Positions 22,289 to 32,932 of a stretch of 64,000 bases of DNA are shown piece by piece. The notes under the pieces were generated by a model that had not been told where the DNA came from, did not search any database, and was given only the letters and a program-made list of their open reading frames with translations. Made by a program: the position numbers and the translations under genes. Position 1 is the first letter of the stretch. Every line of letters begins with the position of its first letter. The DNA is from Scolanthus callimorphus (taxonomy: Eukaryota > Cnidaria > Anthozoa > Actiniaria > Edwardsiidae), in assembly GCA_033964015.1 (NCBI GenBank), contig CM066923.1, positions 24,874,168 through 24,938,167 on the forward strand, given 5' to 3'.

Positions 22289-22974
22289 AGTTTTACGGTC
22301 TGACGAGAACGTGAGCGTGGCTACAGATTTTACCATAATTTTGTTTGATGTGATTCCAGTTGGATGTCATTTTGCTGCTATCAAAGTTAAAATGCAATGA
22401 ATTGAAAACTGTTGCTGGATATAAAAAATATGAACAAACGGGTAGACGAAGTTTAGTGATACGCCGTCGTCCTCGGTGCCGTCGTCGCTGCTTAATGATA
22501 CCTTTTCATCTTGATTGGGGGTCCTGTGGTTCGTTTCCCTAACTGACACAAGCGAAAAAAATCTATTGTTTTTCCCTTAACGCACGAGCAAGCTATTTTT
22601 ATTCACGTGACCAAACAAAGAATTTGTTTTGCATGAGTGTTAGGGAAAGAAACCACAGGGCTCCCGCCCAAGCGCAAGAATCGTTATTTCTTTAGAAACC
22701 AAGTTCCATCAGCATTTCTAAAACTATAAGTGATTTTATTACGAGTAATTAACTACTTAAAGTATAAAAGCTGTTATTGCGCTATTGCAACTATTAACTA
22801 ACTATTTTCTATTCCTGACAAGCTCTTTACAAAACTGGGATTAAATATTAAAAAGCATAAAAGATACTCAACGCATAAAAGATACTCAGTTTAAAACCGC
22901 GGCCTCCACACTATTTGTATGGTCTACGACAATTACTGCAAAACGCATTCTTCTGAATGGGTGTATGTAGTGTT

Positions 22975-23215
22975 TAAAGAGCCCGTGTCAGCCACTCCTA
23001 TATTGTTGTTTTCGTTGGCGATATTATAAGACGAATTACGTGTAAAAATATCTAAATAATCATCTAAAAACAAAGTTTCATATTTGGTTTACCAAATTCA
23101 ATCGAGAACATTGCTCGGCTATATTCTCTAAATCAGCCGTTGGAAATGGATGTTTTGTCCGACTTGGTATGTTGCTGTGCTGTCAAAATGGCGGCTGACA
23201 CAGGCTCTTTAAACA
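22975..23215. mobile_element. Element family X, copy 1
   Basis: Ends TTTAAAGAGCCCGTGTCAGCC and GGCTGACACAGGCTCTTTAA; body shares AAATTCAATC and CCGTTGGAAATGGATG with copies at 50393-50627 and 55960-56195 and fragments near 40180-40350 and 43910-43975. Confidence 0.7.
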
Positions 23216-23548
23216 AAGGCGTCGTTAAAGCGGATTTCAGATAACCTGTCGAAAGTAACTTTTTGCGGTTTCTACGCGCTCCTATTGGTCAAGGTCTTGA
23301 GTCTTTGTTTAGTCAGCCAATCAGAATGCGAAGAAAAAAACAAACACACAGTGTCTCTCCTTTTCTTGGGTCACGACTAAACGCACATACTTCGTCCCTG
23401 ATTGGTTTGTCGCTGAATGGGTTTCGTTTCTGATTGGCTAATTGTATTTACTTCGTGCCCTGATTGGTCAGTTTTTGTTTTTGTCTCGCTCCTGATTGAC
23501 TGTATATTTACTTCGCGTTTAGTTTTCGACACTCATCTGAAATTCGCT

Positions 23549-24036
23549 CTTTTTCAACTATTACCTAACTATTTCTTATTTTTGACAAACTCTTTACAAA
23601 TAGGGATTAATATTAAAAGGCATAAAAGACACTCAGTTTAACGCCGTGGTGTACACTTTGTGGTCGCTGACAGCTCTAAGATGCTGCATTCTCGTGAATG
23701 TGTGGGACCTACGCCCTTATCAGACAGTAATTATATGTTATCTTTCAAGAATGAATGGCATAAATTTGAAAAATATTTTCAACTATTACCTAAATATTAC
23801 TTATTTTTGACAAACTCTTTACAAATAGGGATTAAATATTAAAAAGGCATAAAAGATACTCAATCGCCATGGCGTAAATTTGTGGTCGCTGACAGCTCTA
23901 AAATGCTACATTCTTGTGAATGGATACGTATGTAGCGCGCGAACGTGCCTATTCAGACGTGGTGTGTAGGACCAACGCCCTTATCAGACCGTAATTATAT
24001 GTTATCTTTCAAGGATGAATGGTATAAATTTGAAAA
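23549..24036. repeat. Two tandem copies of a 230-260-base unit
   Basis: Both contain TCTTTACAAATAGGGATTAA and GTGGTCGCTGACAGCTCTAA; a third diverged part lies at 22790-22930. Four CTGATTGG-type CCAAT boxes cluster just before, at 23280-23500. Confidence 0.7.
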
Positions 24037-24925
24037 ATAAGCTACAACCTGGAGCTAAAAATTCCAGCACCGCCATTATGATACATTACAAAAGATAGTG
24101 CATTAAAAAATGTAGCTTTAGCTCTGTTCAAACACTGATCTAAATTCAGTTTCCTGTTGTTTGGTTGGTTAGGGACTTTTTTTGTTACAAATACAATGAG
24201 CGAGAAATTTGTAAATACTACACGAGGCATTAGCCGAGTGCAGTATAAAACATTTCGTTTATTGTACTGCCAGCAAGTGCGTGTATTTGTAATAAATGTC
24301 TAACACTTTTATTCAATCTGACGTGACTGTGTGTAATAGTAAAGAAATGTTTGATGTAGTATGTTGACAGATTTTAAGTGAATATTAAAATATTTTCCAT
24401 TGATAGTTTATTTATCTCCGTCAGTCTGGAGGCTAGATAGCTTGTCAGAAAATATCAGCTGGACTCGCATACAACTATTCCAGTAAAGGTTGCACCATCA
24501 TAACTCTGCTATAGAGCGGATTTCACATGACCGTCGTGATTTGTTATGTAATTGCGATTGCTCTGCATAATCATGAACACTGATTTCCGGGATAAATCTA
24601 GCTTTTTTTATCACCCTGCTTATGTCAAATGGTTGTACAATATTGCTCGCAATTCATTTTGCACTGGATTAACATGCGAGAATCAGTTGTAATTAGTTTC
24701 TCTCGTGACGTACACCGCGGGGTATAACATACAGTTGTACCGGTGCAAACTTCTGAAATAGGTTTAATTTGCGGGTATTTTGCTGCGAAAACATCGGCAG
24801 CTACTCGAGAGATAAAACCCAGTAGCGTTGCATTTTGCGACTAGAAAGTTCCCCGTCCGACAATCAAGCAGCTCTGGCCGCGTTGCCTTTTGGGACCACT
24901 GCTAAGAGAGATACTCATCAGTCCA
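24037..24925. other. No gene seen
   Basis: AT-rich sequence without a supported ORF or repeat. Confidence 0.3.
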
Positions 24926-24931
24926 GCTGAC

Positions 24932-24999
24932 CACGTGACTGACCACGTGACTAACCACGTGATTGACCACGTGACTGACCACGTGCCACTGACCACGTG
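24932..24999. promoter_or_regulatory. Six-fold CACGTG (E-box) array
   Basis: CACGTG at 24932, 24944, 24956, 24968, 24980 and 24994: spacing 12, 12, 12, 12 and 14. Unit CCACGTGACTGA. E-boxes of this type bind bHLH-zipper factors (Myc/Max, USF, MITF/TFE). Known minus-strand gene starts are at least 9 kb away, so the target is unknown. Confidence 0.6.
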
Positions 25000-25307
25000 A
25001 CTAGTTAAATTTAGCGAACATTGATATTTAAAAAAAGGTGTTGCTAGCAGCAAGTGCTCGTTTAGGACTTTTCGACTTGTAAGTTGATCACACTTTGTGC
25101 TTGCAGTAATTGAGTTGAGAATATTATATACATATATATGTATAACACATTTTAAATCTTAAATCGCGCAATTTGATTGGCCGAGCCAGTGTGCGATTAG
25201 ACTCCAAATTGATTACGAACCTGATTACGTCGCTGTGTGTGCCGCGCCCAAAAAAATACGCGCACGCTATTTGAATTTCTCATCCCACTTGAGTTCCTCA
25301 GCCAATC

Positions 25308-25775
25308 AGGAACGAGATCCACTGTCCTGATATTCTACGGTATTGCGAAAGGTATATCGGGTAACTGACCTGATATACGATTTAATATCAGGAACAGTTC
25401 GTCTAAAACTCTTGTAAAAAAACTAGAAAATGTTTTTCTGTCGCGACGGCAAAATGAAGTTCGTGTTTACAAAAATGCAATTGTTTTTCGCTGAGGACAC
25501 ACAAGTTTTTCTTTATTTGGATGTTTAGGTGGTGTCATGATAAATAAATAATCGGGCAAATTTCATTTGATTCGGCAAAATATCAGAGCTCGTTTGGTCT
25601 CGCCATGGGTATTTTGGCTCGACTGCGTCTCACCAAAATATGAATCACGGCTCGACCAAACTCGCCTGATATTTTGCCGAACCAAACCAAATTTGCCCGA
25701 TTATTTATTTATTATCCCACCGAAACATCCAAATAAAGAAAACTTATAACAGGACAGTATATCTCGTTCCTAATT
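25308..25775. mobile_element. Foldback element, arms over 100 bases
   Basis: GGAACGAGATCCACTGTCCTG and its complement form the ends; inner arms (TTTATTTGGATGTTT, ATTATTTATTTAT, CGGGCAAATTT) also pair. Confidence 0.65.
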
Positions 25776-26159
25776 ATATATAATTAACGTTGTCTTGAAT
25801 AAAACAAGTAGCTTATTTTTTCTGTGCGACTGTACTATAATAGATGCACAGAAGACGTCATGACGTCCCATGAACAAGCAATCGTTGCATCTATTGCAGT
25901 ACAGATACACCGAGAAGTGTGATATGTTTGTTAGAATAGTTCCAGACGTCGAACTCTTGCCGCGTCGAATCTAAATGTTAGAAATTCCATTTGTAGCTTC
26001 TAGAACACTTTGTCTAGTGCAGAACTATTAAGGTAAAATCTTGATGAGTCATAGCAGAACAAAAAAGGAATGTAAAGTTTGTTTTTCTTGTTCATTCTTC
26101 CTTTTCATTCTTCGACGCGGCAAAAGATCGACTGGCCTTAGTTTCAATAATGTCAGTAT

Positions 26160-26165
26160 TTTATT
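26160..26165 (-). promoter_or_regulatory. Polyadenylation signal AATAAA of the nuclear-protein gene
   Basis: AATAAA on the minus strand 41 bases beyond the stop at 26206, implying a very short 3' UTR. Confidence 0.5.
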
Positions 26166-26205
26166 AGTCTAGTCAAAATAACCAAGTACCATGGAGGGTC
26201 TATTA

Positions 26206-27576
26206 CTACTGGGTATATGCACAGCATGATTCATAATCCTGTTCCTCTTTTATTCTAGCAAGGCCTGAGCAAGCCTCGTTGCCAAAGGAACTAGACACGT
26301 ACGCCTCTGGAGTTGACATAACGGGTGAGTAATTTGTGGGATCATTTGATGTAGCCTGGTTCCCCTCGGTTTTAATATCGAAACAAGTGCTTTGAGGTTC
26401 TATTTTGATTGCACACAAACCTTCGTCTTTGTCTTTTTGCGTGTTCACCTCCTGATGCAACGCTGTAACTTCATTTCTAGCTGACATGTTGGTGTCGTAG
26501 TCTTCTTCATGGCCACTAGTAGCGAATTCATCATTTTTGTTTAAAATGCGGACGTTTTTGTTCGTGACCACGCACTTTTCGCATTTTTTGGGCTTTGTTT
26601 GCAACGTTTCGCTTTCTCCCGTCTGCGTCCAGCTGTTCTGCACCGTTACAGTTATCATCTCACTTTCATCGCACAAATTTTCCGCATCATTTTCAACTTC
26701 CTCTGGAGCTGTTTCTTTGATGTCCCCACAAACAAGATTGTCTCCGTCTTTATCGATACATGCCTGTGCAATGTCAACTGTTGACGACCTTTTAAGGCGT
26801 TTCTTTGGTTTACTGACAACGTCAGAGGACGACTTCCTTCTTCTCTGAGTAGATTCAGGCAGCGCCTTTTTGGGATCTGAGTTGTTACTCTTTTTAGTGA
26901 CGTGTTTTTTAGATTTCGCTTTTGTGTACCGGAGTAATTTCATTTTCTTCATCATCCACCCGTAATTTTCACCGCCCTTTTGAGAGATATTAACGGGTTC
27001 TCTGTTCGAATTGCCGCCTTTGTTTTCAGTACCCTTTTGCGGCCAATCAATATCAATGTTCGCTTTGTTTCCCGATTCCAGCTCTGCTCGTTTTAGCCTC
27101 TTCACTAGCACCATTTCTAGACGACAGAGAAGTTTTTTCTTCCACACAATTGGTTCATTCAATATTCTTTCCCTTGTATTCAAAATTTTTCCCGACAATT
27201 CATCGACACTCTGAGTTTTCTTGGGGGTAACATTTGATTGTGGTTTGGTAAACGTACTGTATGTAGTATTTATATAACTAGCGCCTTCATCGCGCTGAGT
27301 AGCACTGTATAACAAAACAGGTTCCAAAGTTTGATCTGCACGTTCTGTGCTGCATGCAGGTATTACTGCATTTTGACCATTTTCATTAAGAAGTTCCAAA
27401 TGATCATTGTGCGTTGTCGTTTGGATCCCAACAACAGGAGGTAACACATTTGGAGAGGCGCGTAAGGCTGACAACAGGCTTGAAGCTGTATCAACTTGGG
27501 TACCATCGGTATGTTGATTTATATCGTCTTGATATTGAAGGGTTTCAGGGATGCTGTCTTCACTTGCTGTCTTGAT
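26206..27576 (-). CDS. Nuclear-protein gene, last exon: NLS and sumoylation-type motifs
   Basis: The acceptor CCTTTTTCAG precedes ATCAAGACAG, in phase 0 with exon 3; the frame runs 456 codons to TAA. It contains Lys/Arg clusters that look like mono- and bipartite nuclear localisation signals (KKMKLLRYTKAKSKK, STQRRRKSS, KPKKRLKRS), a CxxC pair, and three hydrophobic-K-x-E sites within the last 80 or so residues. Confidence 0.88.
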   Translation of the reverse strand: MKTASEDSIPETLQYQDDINQHTDGTQVDTASSLLSALRASPNVLPPVVGIQTTTHNDHLELLNENGQNAVIPACSTERADQTLEPVLLYSATQRDEGASYINTTYSTFTKPQSNVTPKKTQSVDELSGKILNTRERILNEPIVWKKKLLCRLEMVLVKRLKRAELESGNKANIDIDWPQKGTENKGGNSNREPVNISQKGGENYGWMMKKMKLLRYTKAKSKKHVTKKSNNSDPKKALPESTQRRRKSSSDVVSKPKKRLKRSSTVDIAQACIDKDGDNLVCGDIKETAPEEVENDAENLCDESEMITVTVQNSWTQTGESETLQTKPKKCEKCVVTNKNVRILNKNDEFATSGHEEDYDTNMSARNEVTALHQEVNTQKDKDEGLCAIKIEPQSTCFDIKTEGNQATSNDPTNYSPVMSTPEAYVSSSFGNEACSGLARIKEEQDYESCCAYTQ

Positions 27577-28802
27577 CTGAAAAAGGGAAAAAAGCGATAT
27601 CAACTCCCTTATCACTGGTCTCTATCCCTTTAAAACGTCAAACCCGAGCAGGTGGACCAGGTGGACTGGTGTACGACAAAAGCTTACTTCATCCATTCCC
27701 TGGCAGTTTTAAAACTTACCAGTATAGTAGGTGGTTAAAGTAGGCTCAATTCAACAAAGAAAGTGGTGTCAGTGTGAGATGTTGAAAATTGATATATTTT
27801 CAGTAAGATTGTTTTCTTTTTAATTATCTACCGTGACCGCTGAGTGTCTAACTGTCAAATTAAATGTGCGCTTATCGCTAGTTATTTTAGAATGTCACGC
27901 AATATAGAAAAACATTAGAAGACACGCGATACAGCATGAAATATACAGATACGAGAGAGACAACTGTGGAAAGCGCAAGAAGTTATTAAAAAAGTCTCCA
28001 AGAAACACTATTATTCCGTTTTACTTGGGCAACATCAACACTGAAGTACACGCGATTCAACACAGATTCTAACACTTATAGCCTCATTATTCTGCGTTAC
28101 CTTGGTAACAAGGGCAACAAAGAGATGTAATGTGCCTTTTGGAAAAATCGAATTTTAGCTGTATATCTCAATAGCCTATGTACATCTGCTATTAACTTCC
28201 AAAAGAATTAGTAGCGCCTGTGAAATCCCGTTACTAATCGTGTTTATGTCACGCAATCCCTTCTCCAGGACTCGGGGACGCGTTCCTGATTGGCTCGTAA
28301 TCACGTTATCAAATTTTCTCGAATTTGATTGGCTGAAAAATCTTCCTTACACACACTCAGGCTGCTACAACGGAGGGAGGTTAGTATCGGATGTACACAG
28401 GCTAGTCATTTCGGGCTTAACTTATTGTGCAAATTTATTTTCCATTGCGTGACCTGAACACGATTAGTAACGATATTTCACAGACGCTAATCCTCTTGGA
28501 GGTTAGTAGCAGATGTACACAGGCTAGTATCTCAACGACGTTTGTCAATCATAGACCAAATCGGCTAACGGTGTTTACATATTGTTGCCAACCAATTCAG
28601 ATCAATGTGATGATTCCTTTGGGTGGTTGCAATTGTCTACTTTTTCTCACTCGACCGAGTGCACGAGTGCACCCAGAGAGTTCAGAGTTCACTTATGTGT
28701 ATGTGCAGAACGAGCAAAAGTATCCATCAACGGAATCACCACATGATAGACGGTAGAGGCTAAAATGAATGTTACCTTCGTGTCATCATAGTCAACTCCA
28801 CG

Positions 28803-28839
<37 letters not shown>

Positions 28840-31800
28840 CTCACTACAATTGTACGATTCCTCATCGTCTCGCTTTCGCTTTTGGTACTGTCAATCCTTT
28901 CGCATTGCGTATTATCAATCAGACCACAAGAAATGCTTTTATCTTCTGCGTGGTCTGCTACAATCATCTTATTTCTCCCTCCAGAGTCTTGCGTTCTTTC
29001 CACGAGTATGTCATTTTTACTCGATGGCGTAGGTGGTATTACCATTGCTGTGTTACCTTCGTCTTCGTCGGCTGCTGCACTGTCATCAGTGGAGTTTTTC
29101 TCTAATAACTTCTTCCACATTTCCTTGGAGCCCGGGTTTCCCGAGCCCTCTGTGACCTCCATTGCCATGGAATGCACAGCCACGATAATTGGGAGGGATC
29201 GATGGTCATATGCGTACCCACCACATGACGTAGCGTGGCCCTCCTCTATACCTCCATCCTTAGTGCGACGAACCACTGTAGGAACCTTACCTTTTGCTTG
29301 TTCATTCCGTTTATCTTTGTTACCTCCATTTTGCATTCCGACTTCTTCGTTGCCATTTGGCTGCCGTATATTGCTGTCGAGACTTACGCTTCGTTCAGCT
29401 CTGCTACGGTTCTCATTGGTTTTCTGTACAGGTCGAAGCGGAGGGGGCGGGCCTGGGAAACTGTTAGAACGCCGAGCGGGGATATGCACTGGAGGACTGA
29501 CTTTTCCTGGAGATACGCGCGCCCTGACTAGCCCTGGCGGTGAATAGGGGTCTTTTGCGGCACTGTGAGGCGGACATGAACTGACCCTAAGACCAATTGG
29601 CGCCACAGAGGTTTCTAATTCAGTAGCTTGATCAGCGGGATTCGTTTGAAAGCTGTAGGGTGATCTATAAGGACTTGAAACAGCATCGGGGTTCCCCTTG
29701 CATTGCTCTGGTGTCACGCAGTACGGTTCCTGGACATGCTTGTTTTCATGGTCCACGAAAGATATATTATTATTATTATGAACTTTGTTAGTAACTTTCA
29801 AGAGAGGAGGAGGCTTCGGTAATGGTTGCTGCTCTTCACTGGAGCTCGTACACTGTCCGTTTTCTTTTCTAACTTGCCTAAATGCCGATGGCTGCCGTAT
29901 ATACCAGTTTTCTCTAGGATATTCTTGTTGTGGATGGTAGAATCCGTTATTATAAGACGCAGCATGATGGACAGTCTCTCTGATCTCAGGTGAAGCCACT
30001 CTAGTGTGCTGTGAATTGTCACGCGATGTTGCTGCGTAATTTTCAACAAAGTCTCGTGACGTCGGCGAGCAATGTTTTGCGGCCACTCTAGTGTGCTGCG
30101 AAATTCTACTTGGTGTCTCTTCGTAATTTTCAACCAAATCCCGTGACGTTGGCGAGCGATGTTCTGCTGCAACTCTAGTGTGCTGTGAAATTCCACGTGA
30201 ATTCGCTTCGTAATTTTCAACAAAATCTCGTGACGTTGGCGAACAATGTTTTGCCGCCCTTGCCGATGTTACTTCTCTGTATTTGATATATTCAGCAGTT
30301 CTATCGCAGGGTTGGAGTTTATGATCTACATATTGTGATTCACTCCAAGATGAATGATACGATCTAGGAACGTTGTTGAAGGCCCTTCCTCTGTTCATAA
30401 AGCCACATCGATCACTTGCACGCAGGTCGCCTGCAAAAGGGTCTATGTTGTCTGAGAAGGGTGAATTCTGGTTGGCAAGTCCGCCAGTTGACGGTATAGG
30501 GCTGTTAAATGTTCCACATCCAGTTCTCATTAATTCAGCTGGAAGAAAATAGAGTCATGTTAAAGGGGCAGCGTCACGATTTTAGGACTAAAGCCTGGTG
30601 CACACTTGCGATTTTAGGACTAAAGCCTGGTGCACACTTGCGACATAACGACATAAGAAAAATGTCACGCGAACAAAATTTAGTGGTTTCAAGAAGTGAA
30701 GTCGTCAAAGAATAACATAAGATTGCTTTGGTGAAGTAATCTAATGAAGATCCATGAAAAATATTGATTGTTTCAATTATTTTCCCGTACTTTTTTCGCT
30801 GCAACGTAACGTCCTTATGTCGTTATGTCGCTAGTGTGCACCAGGCTTAATTAAGGTAGCTTAGGCCTAGGGCATACGTCGAATTAGGGTCGCGTCGATT
30901 ACATTTTTTTCAAAGGATACCGACTCATTACACTTTCAAATAACAAATTATCTATTGTTTAAAATGTATTCGACGCGACTTTAATTCGACGTATGCCCTA
31001 GGCCTTAAATGCAGTCAAAATCAAAAGGCATGAACAAAATAATCGTCTAGGTTATAGCCTGTGTAGCGTTTCTAAAGGGAAGGGGAGGGAGTCGGGGAGA
31101 GCGCAAAACCGGAAGAAGCGCGGCCGCGAGGAGTTCTCGCTTCTTTCGGATTTCGCTCGCCTCGACAACCCCCACCTTCCCCCTTCCCTTTAAAGCCGCT
31201 ACGCAGGCTAGTCTAGGTTTGTTAAATAACCTTTCAACTGAAAGATAACTAGAATTTTGGAGTATTTTTGTGTTGATATCGAGCAGACGGAATTGGATTG
31301 CGAAATGTTTTTTTGATTTAATTTCCTACCAGGTTGAGCAGCGACAGGCAATAAACCTAAGTTGAACCATTCTGGTTCAACTTAGCCTTAGAAAAAAACG
31401 AACTTACATTACATATTATGCGTTCTTAGGGACCCGTCATTATTTATCGCCTGGGGGGGGGGGGGGGGGGGTCAGAGGATTTTGGGTATTACAAGGTCAA
31501 AACGCAGTGATCCTCCCTCTATAAGTACAATGATCAATGTGATCCCCCCTCAGAGCAGTTAAACGTTTTCGTGATCCCCCCCCCCCCCCCCCCGACCCCT
31601 ATTTGACCCAGTAGAAGACAATTTACAGATAGAGGGGATCGCATTTTTCTTTGCGCCGAATTTTTAGAAACGCATTTCATCCAGCCATAGAGAAAGTGTA
31701 GATGAACATTCCATTTTTGTGTGTGTATAGTAAACAAATCCTGTAGATTTTATTATTCATGCGCGCAATTGCGCGCCGAAATGAGGAAAATTATTATTAT

Positions 31801-32932
31801 TCATTTGCGTGAAGCGCGGCCCAAATGACGAATTTCTATGCCTGTAACGTTGAACTAACGCTTACTCTTCTTTCAAACATAGTGACTGCCCGCCAGGCCT
31901 ATCACTGCAGGGCATTTTTGGTAGAGTTTGTTTTTCCACGCCAAGATACACTTGTTCTTGTGAACGGTGCGAAGGTAGTGTCTTCGTTGCGCGAGTTGCC
32001 AAAGACTATATGAGATTATATTCTTTATATGCGAAGTTTTTATTATGTAAGTATTGAGTGAAGTGAAGTACAAAAATGCAAATGTTAGAGAAGTTGCTGG
32101 AATAACTACTTAGAAAATTTCTTGTGGTCCCACCTTTCAGGGCTTCCGGTTTTGAGAGATCCCCCCTTTCGCTCGTCCCAAAATGAAGTGATCCCCCCTA
32201 AAATCCTCTGCCCCCCCAGGCGATAAACAATGATCGGTCCCTAAGAACGCCTATGTAATGTAAATGTAAGTTCGTTTTTTTCTAAGGCTAGGTTGAACCA
32301 GAATGAAGGATTCCGAGTTGTTTATCTAGACCACCGGCCTAGTTTTATAGAATTTTGTTACAACAAACTGTGGTATAGCCCCTTTAATACGGATAGTACT
32401 TTCTAGAATGGGATATCTATTGATAATAGTCTCCTAGTAGCGTAGCCAGGTGATACTAAACAATGATAGTTTCTTGAACTAATTGTCCAGTTTCGAATTT
32501 CTCATTCTACCGCTGAATAGGCATCGACGGCGCTTTAATACGGTGGGATCCTCAAGTTGTGAATACCGACGAGAAAACTGATGAAGCTTGAATTGAGACA
32601 ATAGACAAACTTGAGGAAACTTTTCCGACTCGCTGGTATTCACAACTTTTTCGGCTTCAAATTGAGGCTGCTGTATTTATGCGCCGTCGATGCCTATTCA
32701 GCGGTAGAGTAGAGAATTCGAAACTGGACTAATTGATGTCCTTGTGATAAAAGATCATTTTTTGGCGATGAGTGAATAAGGGTCTTAATTAAAAAGCGGA
32801 GATTTTAGGACAAACAAGTTCTAAAAGGCAGAACAAGCAAGTTACCTTGTTTTTGGTAAGAAATGCTCTCCATACATCAAGTACAGAACCCTTTCAATGA
32901 GAAGTTAATCAAGTGCTTTGCAGATCCGTGAG
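26206..32932 (-). CDS. Large disordered nuclear protein (about 1,070 residues), four coding exons
   Basis: Exons: 32932-32846 (5' leader plus ATG at 32873), 31380-31330, 30538-28776 and 27576-26206. Phases are 1, 1, 0 and total coding length is 3,213 bases, an exact multiple of three. The N-terminus reads MESISYQKQV, then EPEWFNLGLLPVAAQP, then three 29-residue repeats, a proline-rich stretch (PGPPPPLRP), a run of 12 Asp, and a C-terminal exon with basic clusters (RRRKSSS, KPKKRLKRS) and three sumoylation-type sites (IKIE, IKTE, IKEE). This composition suggests a nuclear regulator without a folded catalytic domain. I do not recognise the family. AATAAA lies 41 bases after the stop. Confidence 0.72.
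28551..28750. mobile_element. Inverted-repeat element in an intron of the nuclear-protein gene
   Basis: Diverged copy of 6041-6256 (AGACCAAATCGGCTAACGGTG). Lies in the 1,199-base intron 27577-28775, 26 bases past the exon 3 donor. Confidence 0.5.
28776..30538 (-). CDS. Nuclear-protein gene, exon 3: repeats, Pro-rich segment, poly-Asp
   Basis: The exon is open for 1,763 bases from a TTTTCTTCCAG acceptor to ACGAAG|GTAACA. It encodes polar, Ser/Asn/Pro-rich sequence, including three copies of a 29-residue repeat (SPTSRDFVENYE...QHTRVA), a PPPP motif that could bind SH3 or WW domains, and a run of 12 Asp encoded by a GAT-type microsatellite. No catalytic motif is visible. The length of the open frame in AT-rich DNA makes coding status secure. 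Confidence 0.88.
28803..28838 (-). repeat. Trinucleotide run encoding 12 Asp
   Basis: A run of ATC on the plus strand (GAT on the coding strand) gives 12 consecutive Asp close to the end of exon 3. Length polymorphism is likely. Confidence 0.9.
29994..30242 (-). repeat. Three in-frame 87-base coding repeats
   Basis: Two full copies and one slightly shorter copy of a 29-residue unit with SPTSRD at the start and SQHTRVA near the end. Each unit is 87 bases, so expansion keeps the frame. The copies differ at several residues and are not brand new. Confidence 0.85.
30629..30849. mobile_element. Inverted-repeat element, family Y copy 1
   Basis: Ends AAGCCTGGTGCACACTTGCG and complement; second copy at 54618-54838 in opposite orientation. 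A 34-base piece of the left end is duplicated at 30590-30628. Confidence 0.7.
30865..31007. mobile_element. 143-base palindromic element
   Basis: Ends AGGCCTAGGGCATACGTCGA and complement, arms about 40 bases. Confidence 0.7.
31060..31210. mobile_element. Inverted-repeat element
   Basis: Ends TAGCCTGTGTAGCG and complement GCTACGCAGGCTA, with AAAGGGAAGGGG and CCCCTTCCC inside. Related ends occur near 6270 and 10,830-10,850. Confidence 0.6.
31330..31380 (-). CDS. Nuclear-protein gene, coding exon 2 (51 bases)
   Basis: This 51-base exon carries EPEWFNLGLLPVAAQP between an AG acceptor with a long T run and a GGTAGGAA donor. It enters and leaves in phase 1 and so links the ATG exon to the long exon 3. 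Its first 13 bases and the acceptor are part of an inverted repeat that encloses the transposon at 31433-32241. Confidence 0.62.
31368..32305. repeat. Host-derived inverted duplication around a transposon
   Basis: Arms 31368-31432 and 32242-32305 are near-complements (CATTCTGGTTCAAC...TTCTTA). The left arm is the end of intron 1, the splice acceptor and 13 bases of exon 2 of the nuclear-protein gene; the transposon fills the middle. Confidence 0.8.
31433..32241 (-). mobile_element. 809-base inverted-repeat transposon, copy 2
   Basis: Same ends and internal landmarks as 13750-14537, in opposite orientation. It sits in the first coding intron of the nuclear-protein gene, 52 bases from exon 2. 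Confidence 0.75.
32479..32737. mobile_element. Inverted-repeat element in intron 1 of the nuclear-protein gene
   Basis: Arms include GTCCAGTTTCGAAT and ACCGCTGAATAGGCATCGAC with complement at the other end. Confidence 0.65.
32846..32932 (-). CDS. Nuclear-protein gene, first coding exon (28 coding bases)
   Basis: A good acceptor (TTTGCTTATTCAG) precedes 32932, so a further leader exon exists. The ATG at 32873 gives nine codons plus one base before CAAG|GTAACT. An out-of-frame ATG four bases upstream (32877) opens an 11-codon reading frame that overlaps the start and stops early in exon 2. The start was chosen because its frame joins exons 2-4 without a stop and an in-frame TGA lies just before it. 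Confidence 0.55.

Noticed and set aside
28882..29547. 221-codon plus-strand ORF
   Set aside because: Antisense shadow of exon 3 of the nuclear-protein gene.
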